Assembly (NCBI GenBank): GCA_905250115.1
Contig: CAJNOI010000027.1
Span: 186,001 to 250,000 of the forward strand
Direction: 5' to 3'
DNA: 64,000 nucleotides
Origin: Adineta steineri
Taxonomy: Eukaryota > Rotifera > Eurotatoria > Adinetida > Adinetidae
A model generated the notes under the pieces. The model made no database searches, was not told the DNA's origin, and was given only the letters and a program-made list of their open reading frames with translations. Both the position numbers and the translations under genes were made by a program. This document shows positions 16,138 to 26,557 of this stretch, piece after piece (the first letter of the stretch is position 1; every line of letters starts with the position of its first letter).

Positions 16138-17676
16138 ATGTTTATACGAGTGGCTGATGAAACAAAAGGAAACAATGAAATTGTTGAAATTCCAGTTGAT
16201 GGTGGTATTGATGGTTCAGTTTCATTGAGTACACTCGCTGCTCAATTTCAAGGTGTGAGTGCATTGAAATATCGCAATTCTGAGACGAGTGTGTGGAGAG
16301 GGTGAGTGAACGTGTTTGTTTGTTTGTTCTTTTGTTATATTTATATAATGTGTGTTGAGTGAATTGTGCGGTGGTTATATCCTTCCCTTCCATCGTCTAT
16401 TTATATAAAATAATTCTTTTTTTGTGACTATTATTTTCTATTTTCTCAGTGTTCGAGTAGCTGACGGCAAACTTTATCATCCCGATGGTGTTTGGGATCC
16501 AGATTCTGTTTATGTTACTGTTTATTCAAAACGTAAGTTAATAATTTTATAATAGAGAACATATTTATGTTTATTTCAAATATAGCTATATCGTCAGATA
16601 TTAAACGAAAAGGTGTCGGTGAACAACAGGAAGAATTAACAATACCAACATTAGGACAAGGTAAAAGTCAAAGAATTGATTATGGACAAGAATTAATTAT
16701 TGATGGAGAAAATGAACCAGATCGTCGTTGTGTGGATTTAATTGTACTTGGAATAAGTTATCGAAGTATTGAAGCTGATGTTAAAAAATGTTTCGAGGCA
16801 TTTGGTGAACTAGTTTTTTGTGAGGTAGAAAAAATTTTGAAATTTATTTATATTTATTTAAATATAAAAATATAGATTAAACGTGATGCAAATGGGCAAT
16901 CACGTGGATTTGGTTTTATTCGATTTAAAAATTATGAATCTCAATTAGCTGTTATTAATAAACGACATTTTATTGATGGTAGACATGTTGACGTAAAAAT
17001 TCCAGATTCAAAAGTATAAAGAAAATTATTCTTTGTAGAATAGTTGTTTGTACCGAATTTTATTTTTTAGACCAGTGCACATGAACCTGAATGTGCTCGA
17101 AAAATATTTGTTGCTCGTCTACCTGATAATATAACTCCCGATGATTTACGACAATATTTTGCAAAATATGGAGCAATCAAAGATGTTTATATACCAAAAC
17201 CAGCACGTTCATTTGCTTTTGTTACATTTCATGATTCAAATATTGTACGAACATTATTTGGTACACATATTATTCTTGGTAAATTTATTAAATATTTTAT
17301 TGATGTATCTTTTGTTTCTAAACTGATTTTTATTTATTTAGGTTGTAGTGTAACAGTTGGACCAGCTGAACCCAAAAATAAACCATCAGCAATTGGTGAT
17401 TATCCTTCATCAACGTTTAAACGTGCAAAACCTGATCATAGTAGTTTGCGTACATTAACAGCTTATGGTGCATCACCAGCTCATCCACATTATCATCAGC
17501 AATATGGTCAAACACCAAATACAGATATGATGCATACATTCTTTCAGCAATATGGTGCAACAGCAACTGGTTCACCAAAAGGACCATTTTCAAATGCACA
17601 GCAATCTTATTGGAGTGGTACACACGAAGAAGCAGCTGCTGTTTGGCAACAACAACAGCAACAACATTATCGTTAG
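16138..17676 (+). CDS. TARDBP: TDP-43 RNA-binding protein
   Basis: Exons 16138-16301, 16450-16532, 16586-16824, 16876-17013, 17071-17278 and 17342-17676 give 388 residues. The N-terminal oligomerisation domain is recognisable (I-R-V-A-D-E, then V-S-L-S-T-L-A-A-Q-F, then K-Y-R-N). A basic K-R-K follows where the nuclear signal sits. RRM1 has L-I-V-L-G-I and R-G-F-G-F-I-R-F; RRM2 has I-F-V-A-R-L and S-F-A-F-V-T-F. TDP-43 binds UG-rich RNA and controls splicing and stability. The tail of about 100 residues is rich in Gln, His, Tyr and Ala and ends in a Gln run. It lacks the Gly-rich prion-like segment of vertebrate TDP-43. An acceptor AG lies 7 nt before the ATG. Confidence 0.92.
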
Positions 17677-17822
17677 GAAATGTACTGTTTTCTTTTTCTC
17701 GACTTTCAAATGTTTTTTTTTCGTTCACTTCTGTTCTTGTCGTGTTTTTAAATGTGTATGTGTCTGTACAAAGCGAAGACATTAACAACAAAAAAAAAAA
17801 AAGAAAAAAAAACAACAGAAGT

Positions 17823-19124
17823 TCAAGACCATCTTATTGGTTTTATAGACCATAATTTATTTTCTTGCTTACGTTCAGTTATAACCGTTTGCAAATAAGC
17901 TATATTTAACGAAAGTCTATACAAATCACTGAAAATTGGTTGCTTTCCAATTAAATCCCATGTTAAAGTTTCTGGTGATGTTGCATGAGCAACAATAAGA
18001 ATATTAGGTAATTCTAATGCTGAATCATGTCGTTTTTCAATTTCACGTATAACATGTTTTGAACGAAGATAATAGGCATCTTCACGTTCATAGAGAGGAA
18101 CATGTGCAACAATAGGTTGATAAGATACATCAACATTGATACCATGTTTATACCAATCAGCTGGTTGAAAAAAAACATTCATACCAAATCTTGCAGCACC
18201 TAATTCTAATAAACCAGGTTCAATACGAATTGGTATTTTATTTTCTAATCCAAGACCTTTTATAATTTGAATTGTTGTTAAAACACAACGCATAGCTGGT
18301 GATGCATAAATAAAATTAGGCCGAAAATGTTTTGATTGTAGTACTCGTCCAAGTTGTTCTGCATTATGTAAACCTGTTGATGTTAAAGGTGTATCAACAG
18401 CCCAGAAATATTTATTTGCTCGAAGTGGCAAACTTGATGGAAAATTTCGATGATAAGGACGATATTGTTCGTTTTGATCAAATGCTGTCATATACCAATT
18501 AGCTCCAAAATACCGGTCAACACGTTCACCATGACGAATAATTACAACACGCATATCACATCGATCTATAGGTTGAGCTGGTTGTGGATATAGTACTTGT
18601 TGGGATAATTGTTGTAGTTGTAGTTGTAGTGGTAATTGTGGTGGAGTTGGATGTGGTGGTTGTGATGGTGTTGGATATCGTGGTAGTGGTTGTGGTTGTG
18701 GTTGTTGTTGCTGTTGCTGTTGCTGTTGTTGTTGTTGTTGCTGTTGCTGTTGTTGTTGCTGTTGGTGCTGATGATGTAACTGTTTATCAAGTTTATTTTC
18801 ATCGTTTTCAAGTGGTGCGGAACGATTACGTGTAAGTGGTATAAATTGACGAATAAAACTTCGTTTCTGAGGCGTTGGTTTTTGTGACACTTGTGAAACT
18901 TGCGAAACTTGCGAAACTTGCGAACTTTGTGAACTTTGTGAAACTTGTGAAATTTGAGAAATTTGAGAGGAATCTTCTGAATCCGTTGGTGTTAATACTC
19001 TAGATGTTGTTAATTCTACAGGTACGGCTGACGATAAAAGTAGATAGAGTTTATTTGGTGTATAATCTGATAGAGAATTAACTCCTACTGGTAATAAATC
19101 ATCGTCATTTATTGTTTCGGTCAT
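17823..19124 (-). CDS. UBASH3/Sts-like histidine phosphatase with SQ-rich and polyglutamine N-terminus
   Basis: One exon, 433 residues from ATG 19124. The C-terminal half is a histidine-phosphatase domain with R-H-G-E-R-V-D, the second-Arg region A-S-P-A-M-R and the second His in V-A-H-A-T. The Y-R-P and N-F-P stretches resemble UBASH3/Sts, but no UBA or SH3 domain is present. The N-terminal 200 residues are low complexity: about nine Ser-Gln pairs in thirty residues, a run of about twenty Gln, then Pro/Gln-rich sequence. Substrate unknown; the family includes protein-tyrosine phosphatases. A paralogue lies upstream at 19450-20325, same strand. An acceptor AG at 19150-19151 precedes the ATG. 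Confidence 0.87.
   Translation of the reverse strand: MTETINDDDLLPVGVNSLSDYTPNKLYLLLSSAVPVELTTSRVLTPTDSEDSSQISQISQVSQSSQSSQVSQVSQVSQVSQKPTPQKRSFIRQFIPLTRNRSAPLENDENKLDKQLHHQHQQQQQQQQQQQQQQQQQQQQQPQPQPLPRYPTPSQPPHPTPPQLPLQLQLQQLSQQVLYPQPAQPIDRCDMRVVIIRHGERVDRYFGANWYMTAFDQNEQYRPYHRNFPSSLPLRANKYFWAVDTPLTSTGLHNAEQLGRVLQSKHFRPNFIYASPAMRCVLTTIQIIKGLGLENKIPIRIEPGLLELGAARFGMNVFFQPADWYKHGINVDVSYQPIVAHVPLYEREDAYYLRSKHVIREIEKRHDSALELPNILIVAHATSPETLTWDLIGKQPIFSDLYRLSLNIAYLQTVITERKQENKLWSIKPIRWS
18700..18763 (-). repeat. CAG/CAA repeat encoding polyglutamine
   Basis: About 63 bp of interrupted CAG/CAA codons (seen as CTG/TTG on the plus strand) encode roughly 21 glutamines in the histidine-phosphatase gene. 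Confidence 0.9.
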
Positions 19125-19449
19125 TGCCGATTTATTATTCGTCACCTCCCTAAATAACAACTATCTCCTAACTGTATCGTTATTACGTCTAACGCGTTCT
19201 CGTACGTATAAACATGAAAACACCTGTATGCAGTCGGCATATATCCACATTTTTTACCTTTTGATTTTGCGAGAGTAAACAGATTTTATTTAGCATTGAA
19301 GGTTATCGTTATTTTTTTCTTTCGTAGATTCATATAATCGATATGTATTTTGTTATGAATGATGCTTTATCATCGCATATTTTACATTCTTTTTTTTTTA
19401 TTTATATAAATGTTTATATATAACTTTTTTCTTACAAAAAGCGTGACAT

Positions 19450-20325
19450 CTACATTAAAACCGAACGTAAATACCAAGTATGAGTGTATGCATCACGTTC
19501 AAGAACAGCTGTATGTAAATATGGTACTCTATCAGATTGATGAACAAACTCGTTTGAATCAAATGGCAGTCGTAATGCAATAGTTGTAAAAATTTCTGTT
19601 GATGATGCATGACCAACGATAAGAATAGTTGAACGTTGTTTTCGAGTCTGACTATGACGATGTTCGATTGCATCAAAAAGATTTCGAGTTCGCATATAAT
19701 AACCATTTTCATTTTCACTAGTATTTAGATAGTTATTAATACGATGATATCTTGGATCAATATTATAACCAGATTTTCTCCATTCACCACTCGACATAAA
19801 TGGACTCACTCGATCAAGTAAAACTAATCCAGTATTCCAATTCATCGGTTCAAATAAATAAGGTTCAAGACGAATAGGTACATTACTACGATTCATACCT
19901 TTCAATATTGCATTGGCTGTAAGAATACTACGCGATGCAGGTGATGAGTAACAGTAATCTACTGTAGCACCTACTTGACTTAATTGCTGTCCTTTAGCCA
20001 TAGATTGTTGTTCACCTAAACGTGTTATAGGTGGATCAAATACATAAAGTAGAGTATTTGAACGTATTGGTAATTTTTGAGGTAATGCTGGATGTCTATA
20101 CGCTTGTGGAGGTGCTGATGGGACACCACCAAAAACTTTTTCATACCAATCCTGACCAAGAATTTGATCAACACGTTCAGCATGTCGAAGAATAATTAAA
20201 CGAAGATCATAATTAGATTGTGTTCTATGAGAAAGAACTCCACGATCATATCTTTTAAAAAATCTTCTTTTTCTATGATAACGTTTCTCATCTTTCGAAT
20301 GAGGCGCAGAATTAAAGTCTAACAT
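19450..20325 (-). CDS. UBASH3/Sts-like histidine phosphatase, paralogue 2
   Basis: One exon, 291 residues. After a basic N-terminus the catalytic domain has R-H-A-E-R-V-D (the usual Gly of R-H-G is Ala), the second Arg in S-S-P-A-S-R and the second His in V-G-H-A-S-S. The phosphate pocket therefore looks complete. It shares the phosphatase core with the gene 325 bp downstream but lacks the SQ and Gln tracts. The pair arose by tandem duplication and could be co-transcribed, since the downstream copy has an acceptor-like site before its start. Confidence 0.85.
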   Translation of the reverse strand: MLDFNSAPHSKDEKRYHRKRRFFKRYDRGVLSHRTQSNYDLRLIILRHAERVDQILGQDWYEKVFGGVPSAPPQAYRHPALPQKLPIRSNTLLYVFDPPITRLGEQQSMAKGQQLSQVGATVDYCYSSPASRSILTANAILKGMNRSNVPIRLEPYLFEPMNWNTGLVLLDRVSPFMSSGEWRKSGYNIDPRYHRINNYLNTSENENGYYMRTRNLFDAIEHRHSQTRKQRSTILIVGHASSTEIFTTIALRLPFDSNEFVHQSDRVPYLHTAVLERDAYTHTWYLRSVLM

Positions 20326-21222
20326 TTAAATAAATATTTCAATATGTTATATACAATGTTATTTTTAAAAAGAAAATGCGCATAAGACTATATATAAAGG
20401 TGATCGATCATGCGTGCTAGATAAATAGTGCAACGTGTATATATATAATTTTTTTACTCATGACAATTACTAATAACGAAAAAGGAAAATATTATTGCAT
20501 TTTAATAAATAGTAGAAACTTTGTATTTTTTTTAATAACTTATAAATAATGATTCAGGAAAAAGATAAAGGACAATAAGAACGAATATTGGATGATGTTA
20601 TTTTTTTTTATAAATATTAATAGAAAAGAAAATCTAAATTTCACTGATGCATATCAATTAATTGATTCGTTTATGGAGGTATATACAGAGGCAGTAATGT
20701 TGTTGTTGTTGTCGTCAATATACGTACCTATATATTCATAAAAAAAGGAGCTGACATGATAGCAACAAAAACATGTGAAAACGTGTTATTAATATAGTGA
20801 AATTATAATTATAATAAAAATAACGTTTTCTTTAATTATAAATACGAAGATTTATTTCTAAATAATATTTCAAATTTTTATCTACATAATATATGTATAA
20901 CATAATCTATGTCATGTGACGCGATGAATGTTTTGGAAAAATACGATGTCCTTGATAAAATCAGATTAGGCCATGAATGGTTAAAAAAAAAATTACCGTT
21001 TTTTTTCTTCTATAGATATATATTTAAATAGTTTCTTTTTTCCTTGATCTATATTAGACCTGTAATCGAAAAAAAAATAGCAATTTAATATAACATATTT
21101 TTACGTATTATAAATTAGTATAAATATAATATTTTCATCGAATATATTTATTTTGACAAGGAATTAATTACAACATAAACTAATATGTATAAAGTGTTTT
21201 CATTTGTTTTTTGTTTGTTTGT
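20326..21222. other. intergenic, no gene seen
   Basis: A+T-rich sequence between the phosphatase gene start and the 3' end of the guanylate cyclase gene, including TTG and poly(T) runs. Confidence 0.6.
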
Positions 21223-24143
21223 TTACATGCCAAATGGTTCGATTCCAATTTTATGACCACTAAACGGACATTGACTACCAGAGAGTGATGGTCGTTTATT
21301 AATGTTACTTTTAACTGGTGTTCGTGGTACTGGTGCTAAATGACCATTCGGAGATGTATCAGCAAAAGATCGTGGTGCATTATTTTCAGCTTTAGTTGTT
21401 TGTTGATAACTAAGTCCACTAGGTTCTTCATCGTCTATATCATATTGATCTTGGTCAATAAGAGATGTATAAGCTGGTGTTGGACCAATTAACCAATATG
21501 TTTCACTTGTACCTTTACCCTACAATACTATTTGAATATACATAATAATAAAAAAATTTTATTACTTTTAATTCTGTTTTTCCTCTGTGTTGTGTTTCAA
21601 AATATTGTGAATCTCTTAAAAGTGCATATGACGTATCACTTATATGAACTCGACCTGGCTGTAAAATATTTAAAAAACATCAACATTTTTCTTTACATTT
21701 CTAATATTATCTTACCTCTCCTGTTGTTGTTATTCGACTAGCCTGAAATAGTGAAAAGCAAACTTAAACGTTTTCTACTTAATTATACATCTCAATATCT
21801 TACCGTATTAATTGTGTCACCAAATAAACAATACTGGTAATTTTTTGCACCAACTATTCCACCAACAGCTGGACCCGAATGAAAACCTATTCAATTTTTA
21901 AGATATATAAAACAAAAAACAGGAAGAAAATTTTTTTTACCAAATTTAACTCGAAATGGTTGTTTTGTAACCGGATTTATAACTCGTTTAGAACTTTTTA
22001 CTAATTCTAGTGCAAGACCGCAAACAATTTCTGCATGATTAAGACCTAATGGATTTTTCATCTCGTTGGCTAAATCATCTGCTATCGAAAGACTATACGT
22101 TGTTGACTGACTCTAGTAAAAGATAAAACAGGAAATATGTTAAAATTGATTTCCTATAATAAAAAAATGTCTACGGTAGTAGATTCACGTCGGTGTGGTT
22201 GTATGGATCGATCTTGTATACCGGCAACAGCCATATAAGATGAATCAGCTTTTGTTTCAACTTTAAATACATCAAAATGTTCAGAACATTGATCAAATGC
22301 ATTAACTGTCGCATTAATTGATTCAACAATTTGTTGTGGATCTAATTTTTGTATAACATCTTTAAAATCAATTGAATATGCAAATAGAACGGTTAATAAT
22401 TTATGAGACTAAAATAAAATTTTAGAAAATTATTCATAATTTATTATTCATTTTTTTCTATTACTTCACATATTGAATTAGCTAAAACACCTTCTTGTAA
22501 CATTTGTGCAATATGTCTTGGCATCATAGAATATAAAAGACGTCGACCTTTACTACGCCATTCTTGTAATTCTAATTTTGAACTTTGTAATTTTGTTATC
22601 CATGCATGTTGTTTATCAATAGCAGCTTGTAATGATCGAGCATGTTGCATTCCAGCAATAAGTATTTCACTACTACCATCATAAAAATTTAAATCATGTA
22701 AAAATAAACCAACAGACAACATTTCTTCTGTTGTTGTTAATCTAAATTTTGCGAAAATAGATTTTTATAGATGTATTATATTAAAATTAAAAACATACAC
22801 TGGATGACAAAGAAAAACTATCATATTCCAAGCTTCCATTAATTTCATTTGTCCTTTAAGACGTATTTGAGGATTACCTGAACCACTTTTTTTCATATTC
22901 TTTGATTGACTTGGACGAAGAGGAATTCTACTTTCGATAACAAATACAATATGTCGACCATATGAAAGTACCTGAGAAAATGAATTTTTTTTTCATAATA
23001 TAAATAAAATATCGAAGACAAACTCTGTTCCATTCAAGTAATATATCTGGTCGAATAAGACGAAATACATCTTCTAAATGACGACCAATTAATAATGTAT
23101 CAGATGGAAAAACATTTTTTATTGAATGTCCCAAATGACATATTCGCATTTGTGGATCAAGTAAAATGCCAAATGGAAATACCTAGAATAAAAAATTTCA
23201 TTCTATTATATAATAAATTTAAAAATAACTCTTCTGTCATGTTAAAGAACTCTTATCGTCATAACATGCATACATATTCCTGTTTATGAATAACCTCCCA
23301 CAGATATACAAATGGAATATATATAGTTATTTTTACTTTAAAAAATGTAGTACTCGTCACATCAGGTAATTTTGGACCTTGCATTAAACGTCTTTCCATT
23401 GAACGTGCCATAAAATTATTGAAATCCACACGAAAAATAATATGAGTATCTAAAATAATAATAAAATTTGTTTGGGTTTTATGTTAAATACAAAAAAAAC
23501 AAGTTTTTTACATTCATTTGATGAGATATCATCTTGAATACGAACAAATATATCTTCTTTAAAAAATCTTGTTGAGCATTCTTTTAATTGTCCAACAATA
23601 TATCGTTGAAAACCTCGACGTTTTGATCTAAGTAAGAAAAAAACAATCAATTATTTTATTTCAATATATTTTTCTTAAATTACTTATAATGTAGAATGGC
23701 ACCATTATCATCTTCGTCTGTAACATGAAATAATGGTGATTTCATTTTTGGAAAACTAAATCTAGTTGAATCGTGTAATTGATCAATTGAATGAAGAAAA
23801 TCTCGAAAATGTCGTCCAGCAACACGTAATATTTTATCATAACCATAATTTGTAAAAAATTTTACAAAACATTCACCAAAAAATTGCATATATAAATCAG
23901 GGCCGCCTTCATGTAAAATTTCTGCTAAACCTAAATAGAAATGTTGTTTTATAGAATACTTCTATTGACATATAATATCTTACATTCTGCAATTTTCTCA
24001 ATTAATGTTTCATCATAACGACCAAGTGTCGTAAATGATTCATGTTCAAAATTTAACTCCTGTACTATTCTTTTCCATATTGCTTGTCCATATACTTCAC
24101 AAACACCATATCGAGCACTTTCAAGTAAAATTCCGTAGATCAT
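21223..24143 (-). CDS. soluble guanylate cyclase, beta-like subunit
   Basis: Thirteen exons join in phase (24143-23984, 23930-23684, 23627-23512, 23449-23337, 23182-23024, 22971-22799, 22741-22465, 22408-22175, 22112-21941, 21886-21804, 21742-21716, 21658-21566, 21519-21223), giving 716 residues. The N-terminal H-NOX domain has the proximal haem His in D-Q-L-H-D and a Y-x-S-x-R motif (Y-K-S-K-R, formed across a splice junction). The HNOBA region, a coiled coil and the cyclase domain follow ([17 protein letters not shown]). Glu and Cys for guanine choice are present, but F-S-D, which supplies the first metal Asp, is replaced by F-A-Y. This fits a beta-type subunit needing an alpha partner to make cGMP, probably in response to NO or O2. 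The tail is about 90 residues longer than usual. Confidence 0.9.
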
Positions 24144-24370
24144 CTTTGATTCTAATTTTATGATTTTTCTGCATATTTATATATTAGAGTGCTAGCGGAT
24201 GTACATTCTATGATCCTAATGATATTTCCTCTCTTTCAATACACATGAACAGGTAATTCATTCTTGTTTTTTTGACCTACTTGAAAGTTCCTATTTAGGA
24301 AAAACAGAGTAAGAGGACTCAGATGACCTTGTACAGAGAATAACGTTCAAAAGAAAAAATCAATTCATAC

Positions 24371-24533
24371 CTTCAGCAATTGCAATCATAAGTCTATCTT
24401 CATAAAGATCGAAAAGATTCAAATTAGATAAAGAGAATTGCACATATTCTTCAACTTGGTGTAAAAGAATCTTATCATATTTTTCCAAAATAAATAAATC
24501 AACTATACTCTGTAGTAAAATACCATAAACCAT
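24371..24533 (-). CDS. second H-NOX first exon (alternative first exon or relic)
   Basis: The exon starts with ATG (M-V-Y-G-I-L-L), encodes 54 codons clearly related to the first exon of the cyclase (M-I-Y-G-I-L-L) and ends in donor GTATGA at the same phase (one base into a codon). It could join exon 2 at 23930 directly, producing G-L-A-E instead of C-L-A-E. The frame is fully open although the sequence has diverged widely. It is either an alternative first exon with its own promoter or the remnant of a duplicated gene. Confidence 0.65.
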
Positions 24534-24865
24534 GATTTAATAAAGTTGTTATTTTTTTTTTCCTTATTATTTATAGGCAAGAATGTAATATATAGAAGAG
24601 AAAATTAATTAAATTTTCTTTTCTGTCATAAAGCGGATTGTCCCTTGGAGACAACTTCTCATCTTTCTTTAACAGTGTCATGTGAAGATTCTGAAATGAC
24701 ATGATGTATATGCGTTCAAATAAGAACTTTATTTATATAATAGAAAGTATAGAATCAAAGAAATCTATCGATATAATTATATTGAAAGTGTAGAAAAAAA
24801 GAAAAATTAGTTCTTTTTTTTTTGAAATGATTTGTTTCTTTCAATATTCATTTTTGTTTTTGTTT

Positions 24866-26003
24866 TTAAATAAAATGCCATTCAACATTAGCTTGTCCAG
24901 TACCAAGTTCACCGTTAATAGCAAGAAAAGCTTCTTCATTTAAAGCAAGATCACCTGGGAATGAAAAAAAATATTTTAATGAAATAAATAAAAATTTTAT
25001 TTTATTGTATACCTTCACGACATTGTGGACATCGATCAACAAATCGAACAACGATTTCACCTTGGGGACCTCGTACTAAAGCTTTCTTTTGACAAATTGG
25101 ATTGTTACTTGGAATACCATCAACAGTGTATGGATCAAATTGTGCTTGATTGAGAGCAGCAATATAAATTTTTTGATCTTCTTCATCTAATGAACGTGCA
25201 CGTTCAATACCACATGTTGAATAATCTGAACCAACTTGAGTTTCATTATAATATGTTGCTTGACCTTGAAATTCACCTTCAATTGGAGCTGGTTTACTTT
25301 CAGTTAATGATTTTTGTAATGCACAATAACCAGCACCTGAACCACAACTATATAGATATACTAAAACTGTATTATGCACTTTAAAGATATTAATAACATA
25401 CTATCCATATCGTGTACAACAAAGTCCACTACCACATGCTGTATAACCACAGTTACCGTAAGCTACAACACCGCAGTGAGAAGCTGAATTTCCACAACTA
25501 TAGATAATAAAAGAATCTCTTAGAATAACATTTTTTCTCTATTCAAAATTTTCCTACTATCCATATTGTGAGCAACATGTCCCAGCTGGACAACCAGTTA
25601 CTCGGCAATTAGCAACAGTTGGAGCAGGTGCAATAGCACCACCACAATATGCAGCTGTAGCACCACAACTAGTTTATTAGAAATGATTCTTTTAAAGAAT
25701 TTATTTGAGAAATATATAGTACTTACTAGCCATATGGTGAACAACAATAACCTGCTTGACAACCTACTATACGACAATCACGGTTAGGATAGACAGCAGC
25801 GGTTACAGCACCACAAAATCCTGTGCCTGTTCCACAAAAACCAAATGCAGAACAACAGAGACCAGCTCCACATCGATTTCCAACCAAACAATTTCCAGCT
25901 AGGTAACAAGAAACAATTATATCATCATCATCGATAACTTGTTTCTATAAAACTTACCAACACTGCTCACAAGTGAGAATACTAATAAACTAACAGCAAT
26001 CAT
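24866..26003 (-). CDS. secreted protein with four hevein-type chitin-binding domains and a double-psi beta-barrel
   Basis: Six exons (26003-25958, 25898-25727, 25668-25558, 25497-25402, 25347-25013, 24954-24866) give 282 residues. Exon 1 encodes a signal peptide. Four type-1 chitin-binding domains follow, each with a C-C-S/T-x-[FY]-G-[FY]-C-G core. The C-terminal 130 residues form a barwin/expansin/RlpA-like double-psi beta-barrel: G-Q-A-T-Y-Y at the start, F-V-D-R-C-P-Q-C near the middle and V-E-W-H-F at the end. Plant PR-4 proteins join one hevein to a barwin domain, and fungi have similar secreted barrels. Binding chitin or related polysaccharide outside the cell is likely; enzymatic activity is uncertain. 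Horizontal origin is plausible, but the gene now carries five introns. Confidence 0.85.
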
Positions 26004-26557
26004 GATAGTGTTTAGTCTATGTTGTGTTTGAATGTAAAATGAAAATGTTATTTAATAATATAAAGATACACGCCGTTTTAACCATTTCTTATGCTCACAC
26101 AGAACTCTATAATCTATAGACAAATATTCGTGTATTAACACGTATAGGAAAAGAACATAATCAGTGTCCTTGACGTCTGCTTATTGTCTGACATTTTTTG
26201 TTTTAGACAAAAATTTAAGAGAATATTATCGAAGGTTAACATGTATATTGTACAAGTTCGAACCTGACTTTTTTAGTATTTAAATTAGAATCTAACTTCT
26301 TATAATCATAGAAGAAAAACAACAAAAACGTGAATAGATTATATCAAACGATGTGTCTAATCCAAGTTACATTGTAAGACTTACAATTTTATTCATGATA
26401 TAGATAAGACTTGTTACTTTATTATTCGATCAAAAGTTATTGAGTGTGATTCAATTATCAATCAGTTCATTTTCATCTCATTAGATAGAAAAATCATGAA
26501 TTTTAATATGTATATGTATAAACAAAAACAAAAATGATATAATCTTTTCTTTTATTA
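26004..26557. other. intergenic, no gene seen
   Basis: Promoter side of the hevein/barrel gene and 3' flank of the RS-protein gene, both transcribed leftward. Confidence 0.6.

Noticed and set aside
17446-17855. overlapping frames on both strands at the 3' end of TDP-43
   Set aside because: The plus frame at 17446-17676 is the tail of TDP-43 itself; the others are shadows of its repetitive codons or of poly(T) 3' sequence.
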